A DNA stretch of 64,000 bases from Vibrio nereis NBRC 15637 (GTDB lineage Bacteria > Pseudomonadota > Gammaproteobacteria > Enterobacterales > Vibrionaceae). How positions within the stretch are numbered: position 1 is the first letter of the stretch; each line of letters begins with the position of its first letter. A program made the position numbers and the translations under genes. Location of the stretch: NCBI RefSeq assembly GCF_001591105.1, contig NZ_BCUD01000003.1, forward strand, positions 1 to 64,000. The letters are read 5' to 3'. This document shows, one piece after another, positions 10,108 to 19,011 of this stretch. The notes under the pieces were generated by a model. That model saw only the letters and a list, made by a program, of their open reading frames with translations, was not told the DNA's origin and ran no database searches.

Positions 10108-10120
10108 ACGCCCATAAGTG

Positions 10121-10163
10121 AGCTGACAGGAGGCTTACAATCCTACTCAGCTTCTTGTCAGCT
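10121..10163 (+). terminator. Inverted repeat after the two-component operon
   Basis: AGCTGACA (10121-10128) pairs with TGTCAGCT (10156-10163), with a 27-nt interior that can fold further (AGGAGG...TCCTAC), followed after a few bases by GTTTTAT. It lies 14 bp after the lipoprotein stop and ahead of the porin-like gene. It could be a weak terminator or an mRNA-processing hairpin; the T-run is poor. Confidence 0.45.
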
Positions 10164-10178
10164 AAGCTGTTTTATCTT

Positions 10179-10207
10179 GTTCCCATTAGATCAATACTTT
10201 TGGGAAC
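10179..10207 (+). promoter_or_regulatory. Hairpin overlapping the porin ribosome-binding site
   Basis: GTTCCCA (10179-10185) is perfectly complementary to TGGGAAC (10201-10207), which contains the only purine-rich SD-like segment before the ATG at 10211. Folding would occlude translation initiation. Seen in sequence; the regulatory effect is inferred. Confidence 0.45.
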
Positions 10208-10210
10208 ACT

Positions 10211-11251
10211 ATGAAACGCCACTCTTTTCTCTGCATTTTTTCTCCGCTTATTCTGGTTAGTCAGGCTTCATTGGCTGATATAACCGTGTATGAAAATGAT
10301 CTCTCTGAGCTTGAAGCCTACGGTAAGCTAAAAGCGGTCTTGCATTATCAACAGCACCGATCACCCGCGACGAAATTGAAAGATGATTCAAGCCGTGCTG
10401 GCTTAAAAGGGAAATATGATCTCACCCCTGATCTCAGCTTGCGTGCTCTTGTCGAAGTTGGTAGCCATATCAATCACTCGAACAAAGAAGACGTGCTTTC
10501 GTTAAGGTTGGCGCGCATCGGGGCAAAAACGGACCTTGGTCAAATCGCTTGGGGTAAGCAGGAGGCGTTGATCCATAATCTCGATAACTACGATTTTACC
10601 AATAAGCTTGGTGGGGTCGCACACTACACGCGAGATGAAATGAATAACAAGCGCAACGAAAGTACCTTCAGCTACCGACTTGATTGGCAAGACTTTCGAG
10701 TAGAAGCCCAGCTCAACGGCAATCGCGACTTAGACAAGCGTGCACGTTTGCGTGCTGGTGGTGAATCGTTCAAAGTGAATGAACGTGAGATTGAAAATGG
10801 GCTGGGGCTTGGTGTGCGTTATAAGCGAGATGCGCACAACGTCCAAGTTCGCGTAGCGTCACAAATCACTCACTACCAGCAGGACGCGAAAGCAATCAGT
10901 GTCGCGACCACGGGCGTCAAAACCGGAAAGCTCGGCGAGGGGAACCTGTGGCGATTAGGTGCTACGCTTGGGCATTATACTTTGAAAGACAGTCGCGCAT
11001 CGGCATCGGCGTACACCTTAGGTGTGAGTGGTAAAGTGCAGCTTTTTTCTCCCGTCCACGCGTACCTAACGGTAGAAACGATACGTGGCACCAATGATCT
11101 CTCCGCTGGTTTTGAAAATGCACTGACGGCAGGGGCTGAGTATCGTATTACTCAGGATGCCAAAGTGTACACCGAGGCGCAGCAGTCTTGGTTTGACCGT
11201 AGCAAGGAAGACCGGAGTCAGTGGGTTTTGGGCGGTATTTACGAGTTCTAA
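10211..11251 (+). CDS. Porin-like outer-membrane beta-barrel protein
   Basis: A 346-residue protein with a Sec signal peptide (MKRHSFLCIFSPLILVSQASLA-D). The body alternates polar and hydrophobic residues like a general porin: early ITVYENDLSELEAYGKLKAVLHY, then DSSRAGLKGKYDLTPDLSLRALVEVG, and a C-terminal strand ending in phenylalanine (WVLGGIYEF), the BAM recognition signature. These features match gram-negative porin superfamily members. It follows the two-component/lipoprotein cluster after 103 bp and may be a target or a separate unit. Solute specificity cannot be told. Confidence 0.82.
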   Translation: MKRHSFLCIFSPLILVSQASLADITVYENDLSELEAYGKLKAVLHYQQHRSPATKLKDDSSRAGLKGKYDLTPDLSLRALVEVGSHINHSNKEDVLSLRLARIGAKTDLGQIAWGKQEALIHNLDNYDFTNKLGGVAHYTRDEMNNKRNESTFSYRLDWQDFRVEAQLNGNRDLDKRARLRAGGESFKVNEREIENGLGLGVRYKRDAHNVQVRVASQITHYQQDAKAISVATTGVKTGKLGEGNLWRLGATLGHYTLKDSRASASAYTLGVSGKVQLFSPVHAYLTVETIRGTNDLSAGFENALTAGAEYRITQDAKVYTEAQQSWFDRSKEDRSQWVLGGIYEF

Positions 11252-11275
11252 ACAATACGGCAGAGAAAATTTACC

Positions 11276-11299
11276 AAGGGGGCTGATTGCCCCTTTTGA
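11276..11299 (+). terminator. Intrinsic terminator after porin-like gene
   Basis: AAGGGGGC-TGAT-TGCCCCTTTT, located 24 bp after the porin-like stop, forms a strong GC stem followed by a short T-run. Confidence 0.65.
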
Positions 11300-11398
11300 C
11301 GTTTATCCACGGTGTCATCTTAATACCCTTAAAGCGTCACTGATTTGTCATTGTTATCTTTTACATTGAAGCCAAATCGACCGAGTTGGGAGTGGGTA

Positions 11399-11923
11399 AT
11401 GCGTTCTATCGAACCAATTGCCAAACTGGATTTGGCTTTTTCACTATTTTGTCTACGACACCGTTTTTCTCACCCAGTATCTAGACTGAGCAAAGCAATA
11501 TCTCATACAGGAGATGGTCACCTTTATCTTGTATTTGGAGGGCTTGCTTGGTGGTTACATGGCGAGCATGGATTGATGTTTCTTTTGGTAGGGTTACTGG
11601 CTTTTAGCATCGAACTGCCTATTTATTGGACCGCGAAAAACCTGTTTAAACGCCGTAGACCTGAAGAGTTATCAGAGCTTGTCACTTCTTTTGTCACGCC
11701 ATCAGATCGTTACAGCTTACCTTCTGGGCATACTGCTGCGGCATTTTTGATGGCGACGTTAACGAGTTATTTTTATCCGAGTTTAGACACTTTCACCTTT
11801 GTATGGGCGATATTGATAGGAGCATCCAGAATTTTACTGGGTGTCCATTTTTTAACAGATGTGGTTTTAGGCGCTTTGCTAGGCATCGGTTGTGCTCAAC
11901 TGGCATTAGCAATCCTTGTCTGA
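11399..11923 (+). CDS. PAP2-family membrane phosphatase
   Basis: A 174-residue integral membrane protein. Start ATG 11399 (MRSIEPIAKLDLAF) was preferred because a GGGAGTGGG purine stretch precedes it; a longer frame would start at 11345. All three PAP2 motifs are visible: KNLFKRRRPEE (KX6RP), PSGHTAAAF, and SRILLGVHFLTD (SRX5HX3D). Members dephosphorylate lipid phosphates such as undecaprenyl pyrophosphate or phosphatidylglycerophosphate at the periplasmic face. It is 9 bp upstream of a glycosyltransferase-like gene and is likely co-transcribed with it, suggesting a lipid-linked glycan or lipid recycling role (inference). Confidence 0.88.
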   Translation: MRSIEPIAKLDLAFSLFCLRHRFSHPVSRLSKAISHTGDGHLYLVFGGLAWWLHGEHGLMFLLVGLLAFSIELPIYWTAKNLFKRRRPEELSELVTSFVTPSDRYSLPSGHTAAAFLMATLTSYFYPSLDTFTFVWAILIGASRILLGVHFLTDVVLGALLGIGCAQLALAILV

Positions 11924-11932
11924 GGTGAATGA

Positions 11933-12979
11933 ATGAAAATATTGTACGGTGTGCAAGGAACAGGGAATGGTCATATTGCTCGCGCCAGAGCGATGTGTCG
12001 TGCGCTAAAAAATAGTGGTGTGGAAGCCGACTTTTTGTTTTCTGGTCGAGAGAAAGAGAAATATTTTTCGATGGAAGAGTTTGGTGAATATCAGACTCGT
12101 CGCGGGTTAACGTTTGTCACTCATAACGGCCAAGTGAGCTACCTGAAAACCAGCTTGAGCAACAATATCTTCCACTTCATTAAAGAGGTAAGTGAGCTGG
12201 ACTTAAGTGGCTATGATCTGGTTCTTAACGACTTTGAACCCGTCTCCGCTTGGGCAGCAAAAAAGCAAGCTATCCCATCGATCAGTATTAGCCATCAAAA
12301 TGCGTTTCGTTATTCTGTGCCGCTCAGAGGCGCCAGTTGGTTAGACAAAAAGATCATTGAGCATTTTGCACCTGCCCAGCACCGCATCGGTCTCCATTGG
12401 TATCATTTTGATCAACCAATTTTGCCTCCAATTGTTCACACGCCAGAAACCCAGAAAGAAAACGAAGACTTTGTTTTGGTGTATTTACCATTTGAAAACA
12501 TGAATGACATTTCGGATCTGCTGTTTCGGTTCACCCGTCACCGTTTTATCTGTTATCACCCGGAAGTGATCGAGCCGGATGTGGTCGAAAACGTAGAATT
12601 TAGACCGTTGAGCTTTGATGGTTTTCAGTTCCATTTACATCGTTGTAGTGGCGTGATTGCGAACGGCGGGTTTGAGTTACCATCGGAAGCGTTAACCCTT
12701 GGCAAGAAGTTGCTGCTCAAGCCATTGGCTGGGCAGTTCGAACAAATGAGTAACGTCGCGACATTGGAAGACCTCGGCTTGGCGACGGGGATGGATGTGC
12801 TGGATGCGTCTATACTTCGCTGTTGGTTGGATGAAGCTCAAGCTGAGAGCGTGAATTACCCAGATGTCGCCCAGTCGATCGTCGACTGGATACTCAAAGG
12901 GGATTGGGATAATCAATCCGAGCTCACCACCCACTTGTGGGATAAAGTTGACTTCCCAAGTTACGTTACCAATATTTAG
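11933..12979 (+). CDS. MJ1255/VC2487-family glycosyltransferase-like protein
   Basis: A 348-residue cytosolic protein whose start MKILYGVQGTGNGHIARARAM is the donor-side glycine-rich loop of GT-B/MurG-like transferases. ANGGFELPSEALTLGKKLLLKPL in the C-terminal half matches the sugar-nucleotide-binding region of family 28-type enzymes. I recognise the overall pattern as the conserved MJ1255/VC2487 family, annotated only as a putative glycosyltransferase. It is predicted to be co-transcribed with the PAP2 phosphatase. Donor and acceptor are unknown. Confidence 0.78.
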   Translation: MKILYGVQGTGNGHIARARAMCRALKNSGVEADFLFSGREKEKYFSMEEFGEYQTRRGLTFVTHNGQVSYLKTSLSNNIFHFIKEVSELDLSGYDLVLNDFEPVSAWAAKKQAIPSISISHQNAFRYSVPLRGASWLDKKIIEHFAPAQHRIGLHWYHFDQPILPPIVHTPETQKENEDFVLVYLPFENMNDISDLLFRFTRHRFICYHPEVIEPDVVENVEFRPLSFDGFQFHLHRCSGVIANGGFELPSEALTLGKKLLLKPLAGQFEQMSNVATLEDLGLATGMDVLDASILRCWLDEAQAESVNYPDVAQSIVDWILKGDWDNQSELTTHLWDKVDFPSYVTNI

Positions 12980-12999
12980 CTGACTTCTTACTCAATCAG

Positions 13000-13024
13000 A
13001 AGGCTAACCTATACGTTAGCCTTT
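13000..13024 (+). terminator. Intrinsic terminator after glycosyltransferase
   Basis: AAGGCTAAC-CTATAC-GTTAGCCTT, a perfect 9-bp stem 21 bp after the stop codon, followed by only a short T-rich stretch (TATGGGG). It is probably the end of the PAP2/glycosyltransferase unit. Confidence 0.6.
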
Positions 13025-13039
13025 ATGGGGTTTGCTTGT

Positions 13040-13350
13040 GGTATTTTCTTAACTAATGGGAATTTATTACTTTTACTTTGCTTATATTGCCTCACTTTTC
13101 TTTTTTTTCAGTCGGTTACCTCTGCATTTATAAATTTTTAGATAATTTCTATCTCATTGATTATTAATATTTATCTATTGGCTTAGATAAAAAATACTGA
13201 TTAATTATCAATCCAGTTGCTTTGGAGTTATTGATTCGCGGATATTGTTGGCTCGCTGGGAGGTATCCAGCAGATAAATATAACCACATAGGTTTTTATT
13301 CCTGAACGCTACATTTAGCAAATGGCATTACCTATTGATGAGGCTGAGCA
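13040..13350 (+). promoter_or_regulatory. AT-rich leuO upstream region with TAGATA/TATCTA palindromes
   Basis: About 300 bp without a gene, very AT-rich in 13060-13200, as expected for an H-NS-silenced leuO promoter. Two inverted repeats share one motif: AGATA-N5-TATCT at 13140-13154, and TTTATCTA-N6-TAGATAAA at 13170-13191. The second is flanked by ATTAAT on both sides. LysR-type proteins bind such interrupted dyads, so LeuO autoregulation is a reasonable inference. I did not find an unambiguous -35/-10 pair. Confidence 0.5.
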
Positions 13351-14310
13351 ATGACCGATAAAAAAGAGTCTGTTGGGACTGTGACCAACTACCGTATGGA
13401 AAGCACTTTACGCGGAGTGGATTTAAACCTTCTCACTGTCTTTGATGCTGTAATGCAAGAGCAAAATATTACCCGAGCTGCACACAACCTGGGCATGTCT
13501 CAACCGGCAGTCAGTAATGCCGTCGCTCGCTTAAAAGTCATGTTTAATGATGAGTTGTTTATGCGTCAGGGGCGAGGTATTCAACCAACCCAACGTGCAC
13601 GCCAGCTGTTTGGTCCTGTTCGTCAGGCGTTGCAGTTAATTCGTAATGAATTACCAAGCTCGATTTTTTATCCGGAAACATCGACGCGTTTGTTTAAATT
13701 GGCGATCTGCAGCCCGTGTGATATGCGTTTTGCACCGAAGATTATGTCGAGTGTCTATGAGCAAGCGCCAAATGTTCAGCTTCACCTCGATGCGGAGTTT
13801 GATCGTCAACTTGCAGAGCGTATGCGTTATCAAGAAATCGACTTTGTGATTGATTATGCACGTTTTGACGGAGCTGGGTTCTCCAGTACCGAAATCTTCA
13901 AAGATGAGTTGGTGGTCGTAGCTTCGAAATCTCACCCAAGAATTCAAGAGAGTGTGACTGCTGATCAGCTATTGTTAGAGCGTCATGCGAAGCTTTCTCG
14001 TGCTCATGGTCAACGCAGTTTCTCAGAGCAAGCTTATCGAGAGTTGGATGTGTCGGCCGATTATGAAGGAAGCAGCTTAAGTAACTTGTTATACGTGGTT
14101 GGTCAGTCTGAACTGGTGACGATCGCACCGCGTTGGATGGTGGAAAACGCGGTGAATAAAGACCAACTTCAGGTACTTGAATTCCCATTTGAAAACGGAA
14201 AAATCAGTGGTTATTTGAGTTGGCATGAATCGAATGAAAAAGACAAAGGCCACATTTGGCTGCGCGATTGCCTTATGTTGACTTGCGGTGAAGTGGTCGC
14301 TATTTCTTAG
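13351..14310 (+). CDS. leuO: LysR-family regulator LeuO
   Basis: A 319-residue LysR-type regulator. The N-terminal helix-turn-helix is in RGVDLNLLTVFDAVMQEQNITRAAHNLGMSQPAVSNAVARLK (residues about 20-62), followed by FMRQGRGIQPTQRA and a type-2 periplasmic-binding effector domain. The sequence and its place between leuABCD and ilvIH match Vibrio LeuO, a global regulator that antagonises H-NS and in V. cholerae acts downstream of ToxR in bile/acid stress and virulence control (established knowledge for that species). It is monocistronic, with an AT-rich upstream region and a terminator after it. The ATG follows a GAGGCTGAG purine stretch. Confidence 0.93.
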   Translation: MTDKKESVGTVTNYRMESTLRGVDLNLLTVFDAVMQEQNITRAAHNLGMSQPAVSNAVARLKVMFNDELFMRQGRGIQPTQRARQLFGPVRQALQLIRNELPSSIFYPETSTRLFKLAICSPCDMRFAPKIMSSVYEQAPNVQLHLDAEFDRQLAERMRYQEIDFVIDYARFDGAGFSSTEIFKDELVVVASKSHPRIQESVTADQLLLERHAKLSRAHGQRSFSEQAYRELDVSADYEGSSLSNLLYVVGQSELVTIAPRWMVENAVNKDQLQVLEFPFENGKISGYLSWHESNEKDKGHIWLRDCLMLTCGEVVAIS

Positions 14311-14331
14311 AAAATACGGATTAATGAGTTT

Positions 14332-14370
14332 AAAAGCCTTGAGTGTGCGAGTGCCATTCAAGGTTTTTTA
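14332..14370 (+). terminator. Intrinsic terminator after leuO
   Basis: CCTTGA (14338-14343) pairs with TCAAGG (14358-14363) and is followed by six T. The hairpin lies about 25 bp after the leuO stop. Confidence 0.6.
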
Positions 14371-14472
14371 CCATTTAATTGATAACTTTGATAAGCGTCA
14401 GTTGCCTTTTAGCACCTGAAATGTACACTTGTGCGCTCAAAAGCTTACAGGTGTAAGCTAAAGGTAGAAAAG

Positions 14473-16281
14473 ATGACCAACTTAGATTTTCATATCGTAA
14501 AAAAAATTCGCGAACAGATTGCTAAAGGCGGTGATCGTATTGCGCTTAAACACAAAGTTAGCAATATGTGGAACGGCATCAGTTGGAAGCAGTTTGGTCA
14601 GCAAGTGGATGCTTTGTCGCTTGCTTTACTGGCTCATGGGTTACGAGTTCAGGATAAAATAGGGATTTTCTCCAACAACATGCCGCAATGGACCGTGGCT
14701 GACTTTGCCGCGCTGCAACTGCGTGCGGTAACGGTACCTATTTACCCAACCAATACAGCCGCTCAGTCTGCTTATATTTTACAAAATGCCGATGTGAAAG
14801 TTTTGTTTGTTGGTGAGCAGCCACAGTTTGATGCGGCCATCAGTATCTTCGACACATGTGAACAGCTAGAGCTGATTGTGGCTATGTCAGACGATATTGA
14901 CGTTGGTGAACATGAATTTGTGATGAGCTGGGATCAGTTCGTTGCAAAAGGAAAAGCGGACGATAAACAGGAGTTTGAGCAACGTCTTGCCGATGCGAAT
15001 TTCGATGATCTACTGACTTTGATTTACACCTCGGGTACGACGGGACAACCGAAAGGCGTCATGCTTGATTACGCTAACATTGGAGCTCAGCTAGAAGGGC
15101 ACGATAAGCGTTTAAGCCTATCTCAAGACGATGTTTCGCTGTGTTTCTTGCCTCTATCGCACGTATTTGAGCGTGCTTGGTCATTTTACGTCTTGTACAA
15201 AGGTGCGACGAACTGTTACCTGCAAGATACCATGCAAGTACGTGATGCATTGAGCGAAGTACGCCCTACCGTGATGTGTGCAGTACCGCGTTTCTACGAG
15301 AAAATCTTCTCTGCCATCCATGAAAAAGTTGCCAAAGCCCCTTTCATGCGCAAAGTGATGTTTACTTGGGCTGTCAACATGGGCGCCAAGATGTCGGTCT
15401 GTCATCAGGAAGGGCGCACCCCTTCTTTTGCTTTGCAGAAGGCACATAACCTCGCCGATAAACTGGTTTTATCTAAATTACGTGCATTGCTTGGGGGAAA
15501 CATTAACTTCATGCCATGTGGCGGCGCAAAGCTGGATGAAACCATAGGCCGCTTCTTTCATGCGATCGGGATAAATGTGAAGCTTGGCTACGGCATGACG
15601 GAAACCACAGCGACCATTTCATGTTGGGACGATCAGTGCTTTGACCCAGACTCGATCGGTATGTCGATGCCGGGTGCAAAGGTGAAGATCGGGCCCAACA
15701 ACGAGATTCTGGTTCGTGGACCGATGGTGATGCGTGGTTACTACAAAATGCCAGAAGAAACGGCGAAAACATTCGACGAGCACGGCTTTTTGAAAACTGG
15801 TGATGCGGGTCATATTGACGAAAACGGCAACCTGTTTATTACCGATCGTATCAAAGAGTTGATGAAAACATCGGGCGGTAAGTACATTGCACCGCAAATG
15901 ATCGAAGGCGCGATTGGTAAAGATCACTTTATTGAGCAAATCGCCATTATTGCGGATACGCGTAAGTTTGTGTCTGCGTTGATCGTACCGTGTTTCGACA
16001 GCCTTGAAGAGTATGCCAAAGAGCTCAACATCAAATACCATGACCGTGTAGAGCTTATTAAGCACAATGAAGTGGTAGAAATGCTCGAAACGCGAGTGAA
16101 TGAACTGCAGAAAGAGCTCGCGAAATTCGAGCAGGTTAAAAAGTTCAAGTTATTACCAAAAGCTTTTTCGATGGATGAAGGTGAGTTAACGCCGACTCAG
16201 AAATTACGTCGCAAAGTCATTAACGATAAATATCAGGACGAAATCGAAGAAATGTACACTGAGAAAGGCGATAAAAAGTAG
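14473..16281 (+). CDS. Long-chain fatty-acid-CoA ligase
   Basis: AMP-forming ligase that activates long-chain fatty acids to acyl-CoA. ATG 14473 ([19 protein letters not shown]) gives 602 residues, and the purine-rich AAGGTAGAAAAG precedes it; the frame extends to 14431 but those residues are not family-like. Landmarks: P-loop [15 protein letters not shown] (about residues 188-202), the [11 protein letters not shown] motif, [22 protein letters not shown] (adenylate binding), and a C-terminal catalytic Lys region. It resembles the FadD15/VC2484-type synthetases found next to leuO and ilvIH in vibrios rather than FadD of beta-oxidation. It is transcribed alone and followed by a strong terminator. 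Confidence 0.92.
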   Translation: MTNLDFHIVKKIREQIAKGGDRIALKHKVSNMWNGISWKQFGQQVDALSLALLAHGLRVQDKIGIFSNNMPQWTVADFAALQLRAVTVPIYPTNTAAQSAYILQNADVKVLFVGEQPQFDAAISIFDTCEQLELIVAMSDDIDVGEHEFVMSWDQFVAKGKADDKQEFEQRLADANFDDLLTLIYTSGTTGQPKGVMLDYANIGAQLEGHDKRLSLSQDDVSLCFLPLSHVFERAWSFYVLYKGATNCYLQDTMQVRDALSEVRPTVMCAVPRFYEKIFSAIHEKVAKAPFMRKVMFTWAVNMGAKMSVCHQEGRTPSFALQKAHNLADKLVLSKLRALLGGNINFMPCGGAKLDETIGRFFHAIGINVKLGYGMTETTATISCWDDQCFDPDSIGMSMPGAKVKIGPNNEILVRGPMVMRGYYKMPEETAKTFDEHGFLKTGDAGHIDENGNLFITDRIKELMKTSGGKYIAPQMIEGAIGKDHFIEQIAIIADTRKFVSALIVPCFDSLEEYAKELNIKYHDRVELIKHNEVVEMLETRVNELQKELAKFEQVKKFKLLPKAFSMDEGELTPTQKLRRKVINDKYQDEIEEMYTEKGDKK

Positions 16282-16311
16282 CTTTTCCAGCGGTTAATTT
16301 TCGGTTTGTTT

Positions 16312-16354
16312 AAAAATCCCCCAGCTCAATTTAGCATTGGCTGGGGGATTTTTT
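16312..16354 (+). terminator. Intrinsic terminator after acyl-CoA ligase
   Basis: ATCCCCCAGC (16316-16325) pairs with GCTGGGGGAT (16340-16349), flanked by A-run and T-run. It is a textbook strong terminator 31 bp after the stop. Confidence 0.92.
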
Positions 16355-16355
16355 A

Positions 16356-16717
16356 TGTCGGGCTCCGACTATTCAAGCTGGCTTTATCCTCGGTGTTGAT
16401 GTTCTGTTGTGTAATATTATCTTCTGAATTTTTGGCTAAAGATCAGGAATTAGTCTGGCTATTGTTTATTGTGTAGTTCTCTTTTCTCTCATTGGTTTAA
16501 TAAGCAGCATCTTGTTTAAATTGCGATGAATATCGCATTAGACCGCTTGATAATAAAACGTTACATTTGTTTCGTTACCTTGCTTTTTGTTATCGCGAAG
16601 CAAGACATAGCCGAAAACTGGAATTATTTCGAATTAGGCTACGAATAAGCCCTAGACTATGTAAAACCAGACCAATTAGTTGACCTTATTAATTGGAATA
16701 CTGGTAAGGAGAAAAAT
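16356..16717 (+). promoter_or_regulatory. ilvIH upstream regulatory region
   Basis: About 360 bp with no supported gene. It contains a perfect 6-4-6 palindrome TGCGAT-GAAT-ATCGCA (16522-16537), and further down an AAGGAG SD 7 bp before the ilvI ATG. I saw no leader peptide rich in Ile/Val/Leu codons and no terminator close to the ATG, so this operon does not look attenuated. In E. coli ilvIH is controlled by Lrp from a long upstream region; the length here fits that model, but I could not identify Lrp sites with confidence. Confidence 0.4.
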
Positions 16718-18442
16718 ATGGCAGCAATGTTGTCCGGCGCAGAGATGGTGGTGCAATCTCTGATCGAAGAAGGCGTTGAACAGATCTTCGGATACCCAGG
16801 TGGTTCCGTGTTAGATATCTACGATGCGCTGCACGCAAAAACAGAAAACATCAAACACGTTTTAGTACGACACGAGCAAGCCGCGACTCACATGGCCGAT
16901 GGCTATGCGCGAGCAACGGGTAAACCGGGTGTAGTGCTTGTTTGTTCTGGTCCAGGTGCGACCAATACCATTACGGGTATTGCGACGGCATACATGGACT
17001 CTATCCCAATGATTGTGATTTCCGGCAACGTGCCTAACAGCCTTATCGGTAATGATGCATTCCAAGAGTGCGATATTGTCGGCGTGTCTCGCCCGGTGGT
17101 AAAACACAGTTTTCTTGTTAAGAAAGCAGAAGACATTCCAGAAACCGTTAAAAAAGCTTTCTACATCGCGACAACTGGCCGACCAGGTCCTGTTGTCATT
17201 GACCTGCCCAAAGACGTGATGAACCCGCAGATCAAACTGCCTTACGAATATCCTGAAAGCATTTCAATGCGTTCTTACAAGCCAACCACGTCAGGTCATA
17301 AAGGCCAGATCAAAAAAGGCCTTAAAGCGCTGCTAGAAGCGAAAAAGCCAGTCTTGTATGTCGGTGGCGGTGCGGTGATCTCTCAAGCCGATGATCACTT
17401 ACTTAAGCTTGCTGAAGATTTGAATTTACCGGTTGTGAGCACCTTGATGGGGTTGGGCGCATTCCCTGGCACGCATAAAAACTCGCTAGGCATGCTGGGT
17501 ATGCACGGTACCTACGAAGCCAATATGGCGATGCACAATGCGGATCTGATTTTTGGTGTTGGGGTACGTTTTGATGATCGTACGACCAATAACCTTGAGA
17601 AATACTGCCCAAATGCGAAAGTCATGCACATCGATATTGATCCTTCTTCGATCTCGAAAAACGTGAAGGCGGATCTGCCAATTGTTGGTTCGGCAGACAA
17701 AGTCCTGCAAAGCATGGTGACTTTGCTTGAAGAGCAGGGCGCGATCAATGATACCCAAGCACTAGAAAGCTGGTGGGATGACATCCAAGTGTGGCGTGAT
17801 CGCCAGTGTTTGTCTTACGAAACCTCTCCAGAGCGTATTAAACCTCAGCAAGTGATCCAAACGCTGCACAAGCTGACCAATGGTGAAGCGTACGTTGCGT
17901 CGGATGTGGGCCAGCACCAGATGTTTGCTGCGCTTTACTACCCATTTGCCAAATCTCGCCGTTGGATCAACTCGGGTGGTTTAGGCACGATGGGCTTTGG
18001 TTTACCAGCCGGCATGGGCGTAAAATTCGCCAAACCAAACGAAGAAGTGGTGGTGGTGACAGGCGATGGCAGTATCCAGATGAATATTCAGGAGCTATCG
18101 ACGGCAATGCAGTACGATATCCCTGTCAAGATCATCAACTTAAACAACCGTTTCCTTGGTATGGTAAAACAGTGGCAAGACATTATTTACCAAGGTCGCC
18201 ACTCTAACTCGTATATGAGTTCTGTTCCTGATTTTGCTGCGATCGCAGAAGCTTACGGCCATGTTGGTATCCGTATTGAAACGCCTGATCAACTTGAGTC
18301 TGGCCTGAAACAAGCACTAGAGATGAAAGATCGCTTGGTGTTTGTGGATATCAACGTAGATGAAACTGAGCACGTGTACCCAATGCAGATCAAAGGCGAG
18401 GGTATGGATAAGATGTGGCTAAGCAAAACGGAGAGAACTTAA
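16718..18442 (+). CDS. ilvI: Acetolactate synthase III large subunit
   Basis: Thiamine-diphosphate enzyme forming acetolactate or acetohydroxybutyrate, the first common step of valine/leucine/isoleucine synthesis. The 574-residue product shows the TPP catalytic Glu region ([22 protein letters not shown]), the FAD/central domain, and the [32 protein letters not shown]/Mg2+ motif (GDGS...NN). Normal length, with an AAGGAG SD. It is followed after one base by ilvH on the same strand, forming the standard two-gene operon. Confidence 0.98.
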   Translation: MAAMLSGAEMVVQSLIEEGVEQIFGYPGGSVLDIYDALHAKTENIKHVLVRHEQAATHMADGYARATGKPGVVLVCSGPGATNTITGIATAYMDSIPMIVISGNVPNSLIGNDAFQECDIVGVSRPVVKHSFLVKKAEDIPETVKKAFYIATTGRPGPVVIDLPKDVMNPQIKLPYEYPESISMRSYKPTTSGHKGQIKKGLKALLEAKKPVLYVGGGAVISQADDHLLKLAEDLNLPVVSTLMGLGAFPGTHKNSLGMLGMHGTYEANMAMHNADLIFGVGVRFDDRTTNNLEKYCPNAKVMHIDIDPSSISKNVKADLPIVGSADKVLQSMVTLLEEQGAINDTQALESWWDDIQVWRDRQCLSYETSPERIKPQQVIQTLHKLTNGEAYVASDVGQHQMFAALYYPFAKSRRWINSGGLGTMGFGLPAGMGVKFAKPNEEVVVVTGDGSIQMNIQELSTAMQYDIPVKIINLNNRFLGMVKQWQDIIYQGRHSNSYMSSVPDFAAIAEAYGHVGIRIETPDQLESGLKQALEMKDRLVFVDINVDETEHVYPMQIKGEGMDKMWLSKTERT

Positions 18443-18443
18443 T

Positions 18444-18938
18444 ATGAGACACATTATTTCGCTATTGATGGAAAACCAACCTGGTGCTTTGTCTCGTGTT
18501 GTTGGCCTGTTCTCACAACGTGGTTACAACATTGAATCTCTGACCGTATCGCCAACCGACGATGCAACGTTATCGCGTTTGAACTTGACCACAATTTCGG
18601 ACGATATGCAGCTTGAACAGATTCAAAAGCAGCTCAACAAGCTGATTGATATTCTAAAAGTTCAGGAAGTGACGGAATACGAACATATTGAACGTGAACT
18701 GATGATGGTGAAAGTCAAAGCCAGTGGGTTTGCACGCGCAGAAGTAAAGCGTACGGCTGATATTTTCCGTGGCCAAATCGTGGATGTGACGGCATCGCAG
18801 TATACTGTTCAGCTTGCTGGGACCAGTGAAAAACTGGATGCTTTTATTCAGGCTATTTCGGAAGTAACGGAAGTGATCGAAGTGGCGCGTAGTGGCGTGG
18901 TGGGGATCGCCCGTGGAGAGCGAGCACTTAAGCCATAA
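18444..18938 (+). CDS. ilvH: Acetolactate synthase small (regulatory) subunit
   Basis: A 164-residue regulatory subunit conferring valine feedback inhibition on IlvI. It begins with the ACT domain MRHIISLLMENQPGALSRVVGLFSQRGYNIESLTV, including the GALSRV...F..RG.NI ligand-binding pattern, and has the C-terminal ALS_ss_C domain (VTASQYTVQLAGTSEKLDAF). It starts 1 bp after the ilvI stop. It is followed by an intrinsic terminator at 18966. Confidence 0.98.
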   Translation: MRHIISLLMENQPGALSRVVGLFSQRGYNIESLTVSPTDDATLSRLNLTTISDDMQLEQIQKQLNKLIDILKVQEVTEYEHIERELMMVKVKASGFARAEVKRTADIFRGQIVDVTASQYTVQLAGTSEKLDAFIQAISEVTEVIEVARSGVVGIARGERALKP

Positions 18939-18965
18939 AACGTGTTTCGTTAAATCGAAGGCAAT

Positions 18966-18998
18966 AAAAAACCACCGTTAGACGGTGGTTTTTTTGTA
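18966..18998 (+). terminator. ilvIH terminator
   Basis: ACCACCGT-TAG-ACGGTGGT (stem of 8 bp) with A-run before and seven T after. The flanking A-run makes it potentially bidirectional, so it could also end serA, which converges from the other side and stops at 19012. Confidence 0.92.
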
Positions 18999-19011
18999 TG
19001 GCGTCTTGTGC

